DNA from: Piscirickettsiaceae bacterium
Lineage (GTDB): Bacteria; Pseudomonadota; Gammaproteobacteria; Nitrosococcales; Methylophagaceae
Reading direction: 5' to 3'
DNA: 16,379 nt
Assembly (NCBI GenBank): GCA_030620285.1
Contig: JAUXFA010000003.1
Coordinates: 1-16,379 of the forward strand
This document shows positions 1 through 7,783 of the stretch, piece by piece. The translations under genes were made by a program, and so were the position numbers. The notes under the pieces are model-generated. The model made no database searches. It saw nothing but the letters and a program-made list of their open reading frames with translations, and was not told where the DNA came from. Within the stretch, counting starts at the first letter, position 1. Each line of letters begins with the position of its first letter.

Positions 1-230
1 AACCTCATCCTCAAATGCTAGAACAATTAATGGACTATTTTGGAGTTGAGCCCAAACAAACACTGATGATTGGTGATACTGAATATGATTTACAAATGGC
101 CAATAATGCAGGAGCCGATAGCTTAGGCATTAGTCATGGCGCTCATGACATCAAAACCCTCCAAGCCTGCCAACCTCAAGCGATTGTCGATAATCTACAT
201 CAAGTAGATCGATTTTTAAACGACTTGTAG
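1..230 (+). CDS. HAD-family phosphatase, C-terminal fragment (phosphoglycolate phosphatase-like)
   Basis: This is the 3' end of a gene that begins before the window; the open frame runs in from base 3 and stops at TAG 228-230. The visible part starts with a PHPQML stretch, the usual surroundings of the conserved lysine of HAD motif III, and then has GDTEYDLQMANNAGA, the motif IV acid pair that binds catalytic Mg2+. The tail DNLHQVDRFL is typical of the end of Gph-like enzymes. HAD phosphatases hydrolyse phosphate monoesters through an aspartyl-phosphate intermediate; the motif I aspartate lies outside the window. In many gammaproteobacteria a Gph-like gene sits between rluC and an sppA-like peptidase, and the next gene here fits that order. 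Substrate cannot be told from this fragment. Confidence 0.85.
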   Translation, partial: PHPQMLEQLMDYFGVEPKQTLMIGDTEYDLQMANNAGADSLGISHGAHDIKTLQACQPQAIVDNLHQVDRFLNDL

Positions 231-282
231 TGAGATACTTGTTATGATTTACGTCACTATCTAAAACAGGACGAATGCAGAT

Positions 283-1266
283 ATGGCCACATTTGGTGAC
301 TTTCCACCTTCCAGTTCAAATAACACGACAAATACAGCAGATAACTCCGGCACATGGGAACGTCAGGTGTTGGAAGATCTCGCTTTTGCCGCTCTAAAAG
401 AACAGCGTACTAGCCGCCGTTGGGGTTATGTATTTAAGGGCTTAATGTTGCTATATCTAGTCGCAATATTAATGCTGGCATTTCCTAAAAATGATATGTC
501 GACGCCATCAGAAGCTCATACCGCCATTGTTGACATCGCAGGGGTTATTGCTGCTGATGCGGAAGCCAATGCCGATACCATTGTTACTGGGATCCGTGAT
601 GCATTTGATAGCCCGAATGCGCAAGGGCTGATTTTAAGGCTGAATACACCGGGTGGCAGCCCTGTGCAAGCAGGTATTATTAATGATGAAATTAAACGAC
701 TACAAGAAACACGGCCAGACTTCCCCGTTTATGCTGTTATTCAAGATATTTGTGCTTCCGGTGGTTATTATATTGCGGTTGCCGCCCAAAAAATTTACGC
801 TGATAAAGCCAGTATTGTAGGCTCGATTGGTGTTCGTATGGATAGTTTTGGCTTTACTGATACCATCGAAAAATTAGGGATTGAACGTCGCTCTTTAACC
901 GCTGGTGAAAATAAGGCCTTCCTTGATCCGTTTTTACCGATGAGAGAACAAGATGTAAAACATGCTCACACGATGTTGGATAATATCCATCAACAATTTA
1001 TTGATGTGGTTAAAGCAGGTCGAGGCGATCGTCTTGCTGATGATCCTGATTTGTTTTCAGGACTGTTCTGGTCAGGCGAACAAGCACTGCCATTAGGTTT
1101 AATTGATGGTTTGGCGAATAGTAGTACTGTCGCAAGAGATATCATTGGCGCCGAAGACATTATTGATTACACGCCTCGCCCTAACTATCTGGATCGGTTT
1201 GCAGGTAAACTGGGGGCAAGTATCAGCCAATTTATGTTTCAATCATCAACGGTAGGCATTCGGTAA
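283..1266 (+). CDS. sppA: Membrane-anchored S49-family serine peptidase (signal peptide peptidase SppA-like)
   Basis: The 327-residue product has a Ser/Thr/Asn-rich cytoplasmic start, one membrane segment at about residues 50-67, and a single S49 protease domain facing the periplasm. The nucleophile is Ser159 in CASGGYYIA. The general-base lysine is probably Lys211 in GENKAFLDPF; its 52-residue distance from the serine matches the spacing recalled for the Ser/Lys dyad of Bacillus SppA. NTPGGSP (121-127) and SIVGSIGVR (177-185) are family hallmarks. At 327 residues it is the short one-domain form, half the length of E. coli SppA, which has two fused repeats. The family cleaves leftover signal peptides and other membrane-embedded peptides. 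An AGGA at 268-271 precedes the ATG by about 11 bases. The 49-codon gene follows after one base, so the two are probably co-transcribed. Confidence 0.9.
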   Translation: MATFGDFPPSSSNNTTNTADNSGTWERQVLEDLAFAALKEQRTSRRWGYVFKGLMLLYLVAILMLAFPKNDMSTPSEAHTAIVDIAGVIAADAEANADTIVTGIRDAFDSPNAQGLILRLNTPGGSPVQAGIINDEIKRLQETRPDFPVYAVIQDICASGGYYIAVAAQKIYADKASIVGSIGVRMDSFGFTDTIEKLGIERRSLTAGENKAFLDPFLPMREQDVKHAHTMLDNIHQQFIDVVKAGRGDRLADDPDLFSGLFWSGEQALPLGLIDGLANSSTVARDIIGAEDIIDYTPRPNYLDRFAGKLGASISQFMFQSSTVGIR

Positions 1267-1267
1267 T

Positions 1268-1417
1268 ATGACGGAACAAAACGCACCAGAAAAACTGACT
1301 GAACAACAGCGAGAGCAACGCGAACAGCTTTTTCGATATACTGATCGCGATCATCCTGCCATCAAAGTTTTATTTGATTTGCAGCTTGATGATGCCCAAA
1401 CAAGCGAAACAGAGTAA
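1268..1417 (+). CDS. Small hypothetical protein (49 aa), between sppA and the HDOD gene
   Basis: An open frame of 49 codons starts one base after the sppA stop and ends five bases before the HDOD gene, exactly filling the space between them. An AGG at 1254-1256, inside the end of sppA, lies about 11 bases from the ATG. The product is strongly charged and glutamine/glutamate-rich: an N-terminal stretch (residues 8-20) that could form an amphipathic helix, a central LFRYTDRDHPAIKVLFDLQ segment, and an acidic tail. There is no signal peptide, membrane segment or cysteine. I do not recognise the family. Position, spacing and start signal argue that it is translated; the close packing suggests co-expression with sppA and the HDOD gene but does not reveal a function. 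Confidence 0.6.
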   Translation: MTEQNAPEKLTEQQREQREQLFRYTDRDHPAIKVLFDLQLDDAQTSETE

Positions 1418-1422
1418 TAATA

Positions 1423-2265
1423 ATGGCACTGACCCCCGATGCATTGGTTAATAAATCACTTGAGTTGGTTTCCCCTCCTACCACCTATACTCAGCTTGAT
1501 GCATTAATACAAAATCCGAATACATCCTCTGATCAGATAAGTGATGTCATTAATACCGACCCAGCCTTGGCAACACGATTACTTAAGATCGTTAATAGTC
1601 CTTTTTATGGGTTTCCATCACAAATTAATACTATTTCTCGTGCCATCACTATTATCGGTACCAATGAATTAATTCAATTGGTGCTCGCCACCTCGGTGAT
1701 AAATGCATTTAGAGGCATTCCTGATAATTTAATCAATATGACTGAATTCTGGCGGCACAGTCTTGCTTGTGCTTTAACCGCTAAGCTCTTGGCAAAAACA
1801 TGCAAGTTCGATATTCCCGAACGGTTTTTCATTGCAGGGCTACTGCACAATATTGGTTGTTTAGTGATGTATCAATCTGTTCCCGAACTCGCCAAAGAAG
1901 CCATTAATCGAGCACAATTTGGCAATGAAATTATTTATCAGGCCGAACAACATGTGCTTGGTTTTAACCATACTGATGTTGGCGCAGCTTTAGTTAAAGC
2001 CTGGCGTCTACCAGCATCATTAATTGAAATAACACAATTTCATCACAATCCAACGGATGCACAAGAATTTGCAAGCGAAGTAGCTATTGTCCATTTAGCT
2101 GATGTTATGGTGACATCGGCACAACTCGGTCACAGCGGCGATCCTCATGTGCCACCACTTGATCCAACAGCTTGGGAATCGCTTCAACTTAATCCTGCGG
2201 CATTGCCGGATATATTGCAGCAAGTCGTTGAACAACTTGATAACTTAACCGCATCACTTACATAA
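1423..2265 (+). CDS. HDOD-domain protein (putative signalling/regulatory)
   Basis: The 280-residue product is almost entirely one HDOD domain (about 18-215). Typical features are the INTDPALATRLLKIVNSPFY block (43-62), the AITIIGTNEL block (74-83), WRHSLA with His112, LLHNIG (140-145) in the place of the HD pair of true phosphohydrolases, and FNHTDVGA (171-178). The canonical LLHDIG aspartate is Asn143 here, so catalysis by an HD mechanism is unlikely. HDOD proteins are generally regulatory and are often tied to two-component or c-di-GMP signalling, chemotaxis or type IV pili, but no receiver, kinase, GGDEF or EAL domain is fused here. No clear Shine-Dalgarno precedes the ATG; it follows the small gene by five bases, so coupled translation is plausible. 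Confidence 0.85.
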   Translation: MALTPDALVNKSLELVSPPTTYTQLDALIQNPNTSSDQISDVINTDPALATRLLKIVNSPFYGFPSQINTISRAITIIGTNELIQLVLATSVINAFRGIPDNLINMTEFWRHSLACALTAKLLAKTCKFDIPERFFIAGLLHNIGCLVMYQSVPELAKEAINRAQFGNEIIYQAEQHVLGFNHTDVGAALVKAWRLPASLIEITQFHHNPTDAQEFASEVAIVHLADVMVTSAQLGHSGDPHVPPLDPTAWESLQLNPAALPDILQQVVEQLDNLTASLT

Positions 2266-2298
2266 ATTTATCGTTATTTGTTAAAGAGGCAATAATTC

Positions 2299-2946
2299 AT
2301 GAGAACAGTATTATTAGGCGCGCCCGGTTCTGGCAAAGGCACACAAGGGGTGGTATTAGCTAAAAAATATACTATTCCCCAAATCTCAACCGGTGATTTG
2401 TTAAGAGCCGCCGTCAAATCTGGTTCTGACTTGGGTAAACAAGCCAAAACGGCGATGGATGCCGGTGCGCTCGTTTCTGACGATATTGTTATTGGTTTGA
2501 TACGGGAACGGCTATCAGAGGCCGATGCCCAAAATGGTTATATCCTTGATGGCTTTCCCCGTAATATTCCTCAAGCTGAAGCCTTGGATGCGATGTTGTC
2601 CGAACTTGGCCAACCACTACAAGGCGTGGTTTTACTTGATGTTGACTTCGGTGAGTTATTACAACGTTTAACCGGTCGTCGTACCTGTACTGAATGTGGT
2701 GCTATTTATAATGTTCATTTGTCTCCGCCAAAAATTGTAGACCAGTGCGATGCTTGTAACGGTGCATTATTCCAACGTGATGATGATAATGAGGCAACCA
2801 TTAGTAATCGTTTAGATACCTACCAACAGCAAACTGAACCTTTGGTTGCTTATTACCAAAATCAAAATAAATTACATAGTGTGGCTGGAGCGGGTGATGT
2901 TGCTGGCATTACTGCTGTTGTAGGCGCGATATTCGACAATCTTTAA
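2299..2946 (+). CDS. adk: Adenylate kinase, long form with a four-cysteine LID
   Basis: Adenylate kinase catalyses ATP + AMP to 2 ADP in the cytoplasm. The 215-residue length fits bacterial long-form Adk (E. coli has 214). The P-loop GAPGSGKGT spans 7-15, the AMP-binding STGDLLRAAV spans 30-39, and DGFPRN is at 84-89 with Arg88. The LID (about 122-160) carries Cys130, Cys133, Cys150 and Cys153 in a CX2C-X16-CX2C arrangement, the structural zinc type known best from Gram-positive enzymes; E. coli Adk has a hydrogen-bonded LID instead. ISNRLDTYQQQTEPL (168-182) follows as in the family. A GAGG-containing ribosome site (AAAGAGGC) lies about ten bases before the ATG. Confidence 0.97.
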   Translation: MRTVLLGAPGSGKGTQGVVLAKKYTIPQISTGDLLRAAVKSGSDLGKQAKTAMDAGALVSDDIVIGLIRERLSEADAQNGYILDGFPRNIPQAEALDAMLSELGQPLQGVVLLDVDFGELLQRLTGRRTCTECGAIYNVHLSPPKIVDQCDACNGALFQRDDDNEATISNRLDTYQQQTEPLVAYYQNQNKLHSVAGAGDVAGITAVVGAIFDNL

Positions 2947-2967
2947 ACCAAACTAATAGCCAATGTA

Positions 2968-2995
2968 TTCACCTTTTACATCATAACGCTATGTT
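2968..2995 (+). promoter_or_regulatory. Weak sigma70-type promoter candidate for the PfkB kinase gene
   Basis: TTCACC (2968-2973, four of six to consensus) and TATGTT (2990-2995, four of six) are separated by 16 bases in the 63-base gap between adk and the kinase gene. There is no terminator after adk, so the kinase may simply be read through. The match is weak and could be chance in AT-rich DNA. Confidence 0.25.
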
Positions 2996-3009
2996 AATTT
3001 TGTAGTTCA

Positions 3010-3882
3010 ATGGCAAACATTCTCGCAATTGGTATAGCTACACTTGATATCATTAATCTGGTTGATGACTATCCCGCTGAAGACAGTGAAGTACGCGCAC
3101 TATCTCAATACCAAACACGTGGCGGCAATGCCACCAATACGCTCACTGTTCTGAATCAATTTGATCATGCTTGCCACTGGGGCGGCGTATTAATTGATGA
3201 GCCGGATACACTGGCCATTGTGGATGATTTAGCACAATCTCAAATAAATACTGATGCCTGCGTACGCCTCAACGACGGTAAGATGCCAACGTCGTATATC
3301 ACCGTTAATCAACAAACTGGTAGTCGAAGTATTGTGCATCATCGGGATTGTCCCGAATTTGATTTTGCTGATTTTAAAACCATTGATTTGACTAGGTTTG
3401 ATTGGGTCCATTTTGAAGGCCGCAATATTGATCAAACATTATTAATGCTGCAACACATTAAGAGTCATCACCCTAATTTGGCTTGTTCATTAGAAGTTGA
3501 AAAGCCACGAGCCAATATTGAACGCTTATTTGAATACCCTTCGGTACTATTTTTTTCACAACATTATGCACATCATCATGGTTTTACAAACTCTGAAAGC
3601 TTATTAAAATCACTGCCGGCTAATACAACAGCTACCTGTACTTGGGGGCAAGATGGTGCTGGTGGTCTGACAGATGATGGTCAACTAATACACAGTGAAG
3701 CCTTTCCTCCATCACGAGTCGTCGATACGCTCGGTGCTGGTGATTGTTTTAATGCTGCTATGATCCACAGTCTTATTAATCATAAAGATTTAACCTCGGC
3801 TCTCACTTTTGCCTGCCAACTTGCTGGCCAAAAATGTGGCCAACAAGGTTTTGATCATCTCATTTCACACTTTGAGCATTAG
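3010..3882 (+). CDS. PfkB-family sugar kinase, ketohexokinase-like
   Basis: A 290-residue ribokinase/PfkB-fold kinase. RGGNATNTLTVL (37-48) is PfkB signature 1, and DTLGAGDCFNAA (239-250) is signature 2 with catalytic base Asp245 and the GAGD anion hole. The C-terminal two thirds follow animal ketohexokinase block by block as I remember it: HFEGRN (134-139), LEVEKPR (161-167), HSEAFPPSRVVDTLGAGD (228-245) and AGQKCGQQGFD (262-272). Ketohexokinase phosphorylates fructose to fructose 1-phosphate. That makes a ketose or other furanose-like sugar the likely substrate, but PfkB specificity is hard to read from sequence. The ATG has no good Shine-Dalgarno. The Rieske gene follows after 11 bases, so the two probably share a transcript. 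Confidence 0.85.
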   Translation: MANILAIGIATLDIINLVDDYPAEDSEVRALSQYQTRGGNATNTLTVLNQFDHACHWGGVLIDEPDTLAIVDDLAQSQINTDACVRLNDGKMPTSYITVNQQTGSRSIVHHRDCPEFDFADFKTIDLTRFDWVHFEGRNIDQTLLMLQHIKSHHPNLACSLEVEKPRANIERLFEYPSVLFFSQHYAHHHGFTNSESLLKSLPANTTATCTWGQDGAGGLTDDGQLIHSEAFPPSRVVDTLGAGDCFNAAMIHSLINHKDLTSALTFACQLAGQKCGQQGFDHLISHFEH

Positions 3883-3893
3883 CGATACTAAAT

Positions 3894-4232
3894 ATGGCCC
3901 AATTTTTCTTATGCAATAAATCCGATATACCTAATCAGCAGGCTTTAGGCTTTGATATTGAAACAGATCAAGGCCCTTTTGGACTCTTTATCATTCGCCA
4001 AGATGAGCAGGTCTACGCCTATAAAAATCAATGCCCACATCTTGGCATTCCATTAAATTGGCAACCTAATGAGTTTATGTCTTTAGATGGCGTCAATATC
4101 CAATGTTCGACTCATGGCGCTTTATTTACTTTAGAAGATGGACATTGCATCATCGGCCCTTGTGCTGGTGAAAATCTAAACCATTTGACCCTCGAACAAC
4201 GTGACGATAATGAAGTATGGCTGCAACTTTAG
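3894..4232 (+). CDS. Small Rieske [2Fe-2S] protein
   Basis: A 112-residue single-domain Rieske protein. The cluster ligands are Cys47 and His49 in CPHLG, and Cys71 and His74 in CSTHGALF. This is the C-X-H ... C-X2-H pattern of Rieske-type ferredoxins, with GPCAGENL (88-95) forming the usual proline-loop region. There is no signal peptide or membrane anchor, so it should be a soluble cytoplasmic electron carrier, not part of a bc1 complex. Such stand-alone Rieske proteins serve oxygenases, nitrite reductase-like enzymes or unknown partners; none of those is encoded nearby. It follows the ketohexokinase-like gene by 11 bases. That pairing suggests co-expression, but I see no biochemical link. 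Confidence 0.9.
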   Translation: MAQFFLCNKSDIPNQQALGFDIETDQGPFGLFIIRQDEQVYAYKNQCPHLGIPLNWQPNEFMSLDGVNIQCSTHGALFTLEDGHCIIGPCAGENLNHLTLEQRDDNEVWLQL

Positions 4233-4313
4233 AAATTAAACTAGATCATGCTCGCATCTGTCGCACTGATATGACACAATTCGACCGAGTAATATATTGT
4301 TGAGACGGCTTGA

Positions 4314-6047
4314 ATGGATATAAAAAAGCGAATTCGAATTGGCGATCTTCTGATTGAAAAGAAGCTGATCTCCGAATCGCAGCTTGAAGCAGCACTTGCC
4401 GAACAGAAAAAAACTCGCCGTAAATTAGGTAAAACCCTAATTGATCTCGGCTATATTAAAGAGTCTCAATTATTAACGCTGTTGTCAGAACAATTAGGCA
4501 TTCCCTATATTGAACTGCAACATTACCCCATCGATCACGAAGTACTCCGACAACTTCCAGAAATACATGCTCGCCGTTTTCGGGCAGTTGCACTCAAAAA
4601 AGACAATGGTCGTATTACTGTTGGTTTGGCTGATCCAACTGATATTTATGCTTATGATGAAATTCAAAAAGTTTTAAAACAGCCTATCGATATTGTCGCT
4701 ATCAGTGAAAGTGACTTATTACACCATCTTGATAGTAGTTACCGTAAAACCGATGAAATTGGCTCCTTGGCTGAAGTGCTTGATGAAGAAATTGCCGAAG
4801 CTGATTTTGACTTACAAGCACTATCGAAAACCACCAGTGAATCAGATGCACCTGTTGTCAAGCTATTACAAGCTATTTTTGAGGATGCTGTTTCGGTGCA
4901 GGCCTCAGATATTCATATTGAACCAGATCTAAATGTATTGAGAATTCGCCAACGTGTTGATGGCGTTTTACAAGAACAAATCGTTGATGAAGCTCGCATT
5001 GCTAATGCGCTTACTTCTCGATTGAAACTCATGGCCGGACTCAATATTTCTGAGAAACGCTTACCTCAAGATGGCCGTTTCAATATTAAAGTGAAAAATA
5101 AGGCGATTGATGTTCGCTTATCGACCATGCCTATGGTGCATGGTGAATCCGTGGTAATGCGCTTACTTGATCATTCACAAGGGCTACTCAATTTTTCTAA
5201 ATTAGGTATCCCTGATAATGTGTTGGAGCCTTTGCGTAAACTAATACATAAACCACATGGTTTAGTCTTAGTGACTGGCCCGACAGGCAGTGGTAAAACA
5301 ACTACTTTATATGCCGCACTTAATGAAATTAACTCAGCTGCAACTAAGATTATTACTGCTGAAGATCCCGTCGAATATCAATTACCTCGCATTAACCAAG
5401 TGCAAATCCATGACAAAATTGGCCTAAACTTTCCAACCGTTTTACGCACAGCCTTACGGCAAGATCCTGATGTTATTTTAATTGGTGAAATGCGTGACCA
5501 AGAAACAGTTGAAATTGGTTTAAGAGCAGCAATGACTGGACATCTGGTGTTTTCAACTTTACATACAAATGATGCTATTAGTACAGTTAGCCGTTTATTG
5601 GATATGGGCGCTGAAGGCTTTCTAATTGCCAGTTCTTTGCAAGCGGTACTGGCACAGCGTCTGGTCCGTCGATTATGTCCAGATTGTCGTCAGGATCATG
5701 ATTTGGATGAACAAGAAAAACTTTGGCTAAGCCAAATTATAGGAACTGATAATAATAACGCTAGCTTTTATCAGCCAGGTGGCTGCCAACTTTGTAATAA
5801 TACTGGTTACAAAGGGAGAATAGGTGTCTATGAATTATTAGTAATAACACCTGATCTGATTGGCGCTCTACAAAAAAATGATGCTGCTGTATTCACCAAA
5901 CAAGCAGCAAATCAAGCCAACTTTACTAGCCTTGCTAGCAATGCAGTTGAACTTGCTAAACAAGGTGTCACCACATTAGATGAAGTATTACGCATTGCGG
6001 GTGATCTTGATGTCAGAACTCACGATTCAACGACCAGTACTTCTTAA
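4314..6047 (+). CDS. mshE: MSHA-type pilus extension ATPase (GspE/PilB family)
   Basis: This 577-residue cytoplasmic ATPase powers pilin insertion into the growing pilus. The N-terminus (8-60) has two copies of the 24-residue MshEN motif, starting RIGDLL (8-13) and KLGKTL (37-42) and ending at Gln31 and Gln60, five residues apart; this layout binds c-di-GMP in Vibrio MshE. The GspE core follows, with Walker A GPTGSGKTT at 322-330, Asp box around 344-350, Walker B ILIGEMRD at 388-395 and the His box FSTLHTND. A CX2C pair (Cys455/458 and Cys491/494) forms the zinc site of the family. GAGACGG ends about five bases before the ATG. mshG follows after 16 bases. The order mshE-mshG-pilins-mshCDOPQ, more than sequence alone, separates it from PilB or GspE. 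Confidence 0.93.
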   Translation: MDIKKRIRIGDLLIEKKLISESQLEAALAEQKKTRRKLGKTLIDLGYIKESQLLTLLSEQLGIPYIELQHYPIDHEVLRQLPEIHARRFRAVALKKDNGRITVGLADPTDIYAYDEIQKVLKQPIDIVAISESDLLHHLDSSYRKTDEIGSLAEVLDEEIAEADFDLQALSKTTSESDAPVVKLLQAIFEDAVSVQASDIHIEPDLNVLRIRQRVDGVLQEQIVDEARIANALTSRLKLMAGLNISEKRLPQDGRFNIKVKNKAIDVRLSTMPMVHGESVVMRLLDHSQGLLNFSKLGIPDNVLEPLRKLIHKPHGLVLVTGPTGSGKTTTLYAALNEINSAATKIITAEDPVEYQLPRINQVQIHDKIGLNFPTVLRTALRQDPDVILIGEMRDQETVEIGLRAAMTGHLVFSTLHTNDAISTVSRLLDMGAEGFLIASSLQAVLAQRLVRRLCPDCRQDHDLDEQEKLWLSQIIGTDNNNASFYQPGGCQLCNNTGYKGRIGVYELLVITPDLIGALQKNDAAVFTKQAANQANFTSLASNAVELAKQGVTTLDEVLRIAGDLDVRTHDSTTSTS

Positions 6048-6063
6048 ATAAGTACGATATTTT

Positions 6064-7293
6064 ATGGCTATTTTTCAGTATAAAGCTCGGAACCAACAAG
6101 GCGAGATAGTCAGTGGTGAGTTAGAGGCTGCATCTGCAAATGATACCGCCAGTCACTTACTCAATATTGGTGTCACACCTGTTGATATTCATGAAAAAAC
6201 AGCTTCAAAACAAGATGTACTGGCGCAATTAAAACTGCTTAATCTTAACAAAATACCTGATATTAATGACTTAATTATGTTTAGTCGCCAAATGTCGACA
6301 TTACTCAAAGCGGGTATCTCTATTTTACCTGCCTTGCGCGGCCTGCAGGCACATATGACACACAAGGGCCTTGCCGACACACTGGGTGACGTTGCTTCTG
6401 ATTTAGAAGGTGGCCAAACACTGGCTGGTAGCATGCAAAAACACCCTGATATTTTTCCAACTTTATTTATCAGCATGGTCAATGTAGGGGAAAATACCGG
6501 CCAACTCGATCGGGCATTTCAACAAATTTACCACTATCTCGAAATTGATAAAGAAACCCAAGATCGCATTAAAGCAGCCATTCGTTACCCCACTTTTGTC
6601 ATTATTGCGATGGCGATTGCAATGGTCATTATTAATGTCTTTGTTATTCCTGCTTTTGCAACTGTATTTGCAGGATTTGGCAGTGAATTGCCATGGGCTA
6701 CCCAACTATTAATGGCGACATCAACATTTACTATTAATAACTGGCACCTGCTCTTACTCAGCCTTGTTGTCGGTATTATGTCGGTTCGAGCTTATCTTAA
6801 AACAGAACAAGGCTTATATCAGTGGCATCGTTATAAACTCCGTATCCCTTTAATTGGCAGTATTATCGAACGCGCTACACTAGCTCGATTTTCACGTGCA
6901 TTTTCGATGGCATTTCGTGCCGGGGTACCGATTACACAAACATTGGTCATTGTCAGTCGTGCGGTTGATAATACCTTTCTTGAACGGCGGATTCTTGATA
7001 TGCGTGATGGCTTAGAACATGGTGAGTCACTTACTCAAACTGCTGTCGCTAGTAATTTGTTTACACCCTTAGTCATACAAATGATCTCGGTCGGTGAAGA
7101 TACCGGTGCAGTCGACGATATGCTTGATGAAGTAGCCAATTTTTATGAACGTGAAGTTGATTATGATACTAAACAACTTAGTAGTGCAATTGAACCGATT
7201 ATGATTACTGTTATTGGTATTATGGTACTTATTTTGGCTCTGGGTGTATTCTTGCCAATGTGGGATTTGGCTGGCGCAGCCCTTGGCCGTTAA
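6064..7293 (+). CDS. mshG: MSHA pilus inner-membrane platform protein (GspF/PilC family)
   Basis: This 409-residue polytopic protein is the platform that couples the MshE ATPase to the pilin pool. It has two T2SSF repeats (about 69-195 and 270-395), each with a conserved VGENTG/VGEDTG signature (141-146 and 343-348). Three hydrophobic segments lie at about 176-200, 228-244 and 378-399, the standard topology. The start ATG has only poor ribosome-site complementarity, so expression probably depends on coupling to mshE, whose stop is 16 bases upstream. The first pilin gene begins 13 bases after the stop. No mshF, which follows mshG in Vibrio, is present. Confidence 0.93.
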   Translation: MAIFQYKARNQQGEIVSGELEAASANDTASHLLNIGVTPVDIHEKTASKQDVLAQLKLLNLNKIPDINDLIMFSRQMSTLLKAGISILPALRGLQAHMTHKGLADTLGDVASDLEGGQTLAGSMQKHPDIFPTLFISMVNVGENTGQLDRAFQQIYHYLEIDKETQDRIKAAIRYPTFVIIAMAIAMVIINVFVIPAFATVFAGFGSELPWATQLLMATSTFTINNWHLLLLSLVVGIMSVRAYLKTEQGLYQWHRYKLRIPLIGSIIERATLARFSRAFSMAFRAGVPITQTLVIVSRAVDNTFLERRILDMRDGLEHGESLTQTAVASNLFTPLVIQMISVGEDTGAVDDMLDEVANFYEREVDYDTKQLSSAIEPIMITVIGIMVLILALGVFLPMWDLAGAALGR

Positions 7294-7306
7294 CCATGTT
7301 CAACTA

Positions 7307-7741
7307 ATGAAACAGCCCGGATTTACCCTTATTGAACTAGTGATTGTCATCGTGTTATTAGGTCTTCTGGCTGCCATTGCTTTGCCAAAATTTGCGAGCC
7401 TACAATCAGATGCCCGTACTGCTTCTATTGAAGCTGCTTCAGGTGCAGTCAAATCTGCAATGGCACTTGCCCATACCCAATCACTTGTTGAGGGTGAAGA
7501 ATCGGTCTCTTCAGCAAGTGTCACTTTAGAAGGCAGCATTATTGCTACGGTCTATGGTTACCCTGCTTCGGCAAGTATCGACCTAGCGGCGGGGATCAAT
7601 TCGGATAATTATGCGATTAGTTCTAATGGTATTAATCGCAATATTCAACTTAATAATTCAACACAATGCCGAATACGCTATCGGCAAGCAGTCAACGCCA
7701 ATACACTACCCGTTATTACTGTCACCACGACTGGCTGTTAA
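7307..7741 (+). CDS. mshB: MSHA-type prepilin, upstream copy of the tandem pair (MshB-like)
   Basis: A 144-residue type IV prepilin with the short leader MKQPG, a prepilin peptidase site Gly5|Phe6, and glutamate +5 of the mature chain (Glu10) in FTLIELVIVIVLLGLLA. The C-terminal disulfide pair is Cys121 and Cys144; the protein ends on that cysteine, as MshA does. The ATG at 7307 is chosen over an upstream in-frame ATG at 7214 because only it places the leader correctly; the longer version would run through mshG. It matches the next pilin at 50 of the first 63 residues, so the two are paralogues from tandem duplication. The position between mshG and mshA, and lack of its own promoter or clear ribosome site, suggest a minor pilin like Vibrio MshB. 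The A/B assignment rests on position. Confidence 0.85.
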   Translation: MKQPGFTLIELVIVIVLLGLLAAIALPKFASLQSDARTASIEAASGAVKSAMALAHTQSLVEGEESVSSASVTLEGSIIATVYGYPASASIDLAAGINSDNYAISSNGINRNIQLNNSTQCRIRYRQAVNANTLPVITVTTTGC

Positions 7742-7772
7742 GCTCCAAATAAGTAGACGTATTATTAGCTTA
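7739..7772 (+). other. Bulged hairpin just after the first pilin gene
   Basis: TAAGCT (7739-7744, beginning in the stop codon) pairs with AGCTTA (7767-7772). After a CCA bulge, AATAA (7748-7752) pairs with TTATT (7762-7766), leaving a nine-base loop. No T-run follows, so it is not a rho-independent terminator; it could stabilise or mark a processing point on the upstream mRNA. The stem is mostly A-T and may be chance. Confidence 0.3.
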
Positions 7773-7783
7773 CAAACATTTAC

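Noticed and set aside
1423..2265. HDOD gene as an active HD-GYP c-di-GMP phosphodiesterase
   Set aside because: The HD pair is HN (His142-Asn143) and no GYP motif is present, so only the non-catalytic HDOD assignment is supported.
4216..4302. A 28-codon frame overlapping the end of the Rieske gene and filling the gap before mshE
   Set aside because: No ribosome site, no recognisable product and a substantial part of it is an out-of-frame shadow of the Rieske gene; probably chance.
4233..4313. Promoter for the msh cluster in the 81-base gap before mshE
   Set aside because: TAATAT at 4290-4295 resembles a -10 box but no acceptable -35 lies at 16-18 bases; I could not support a specific promoter, although one is expected near here.
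7214..7306. Upstream in-frame ATG giving a 175-residue version of the first pilin
   Set aside because: It would overlap mshG by 80 bases and place the prepilin cleavage motif about 36 residues inside the protein; the ATG at 7307 gives a normal five-residue leader.
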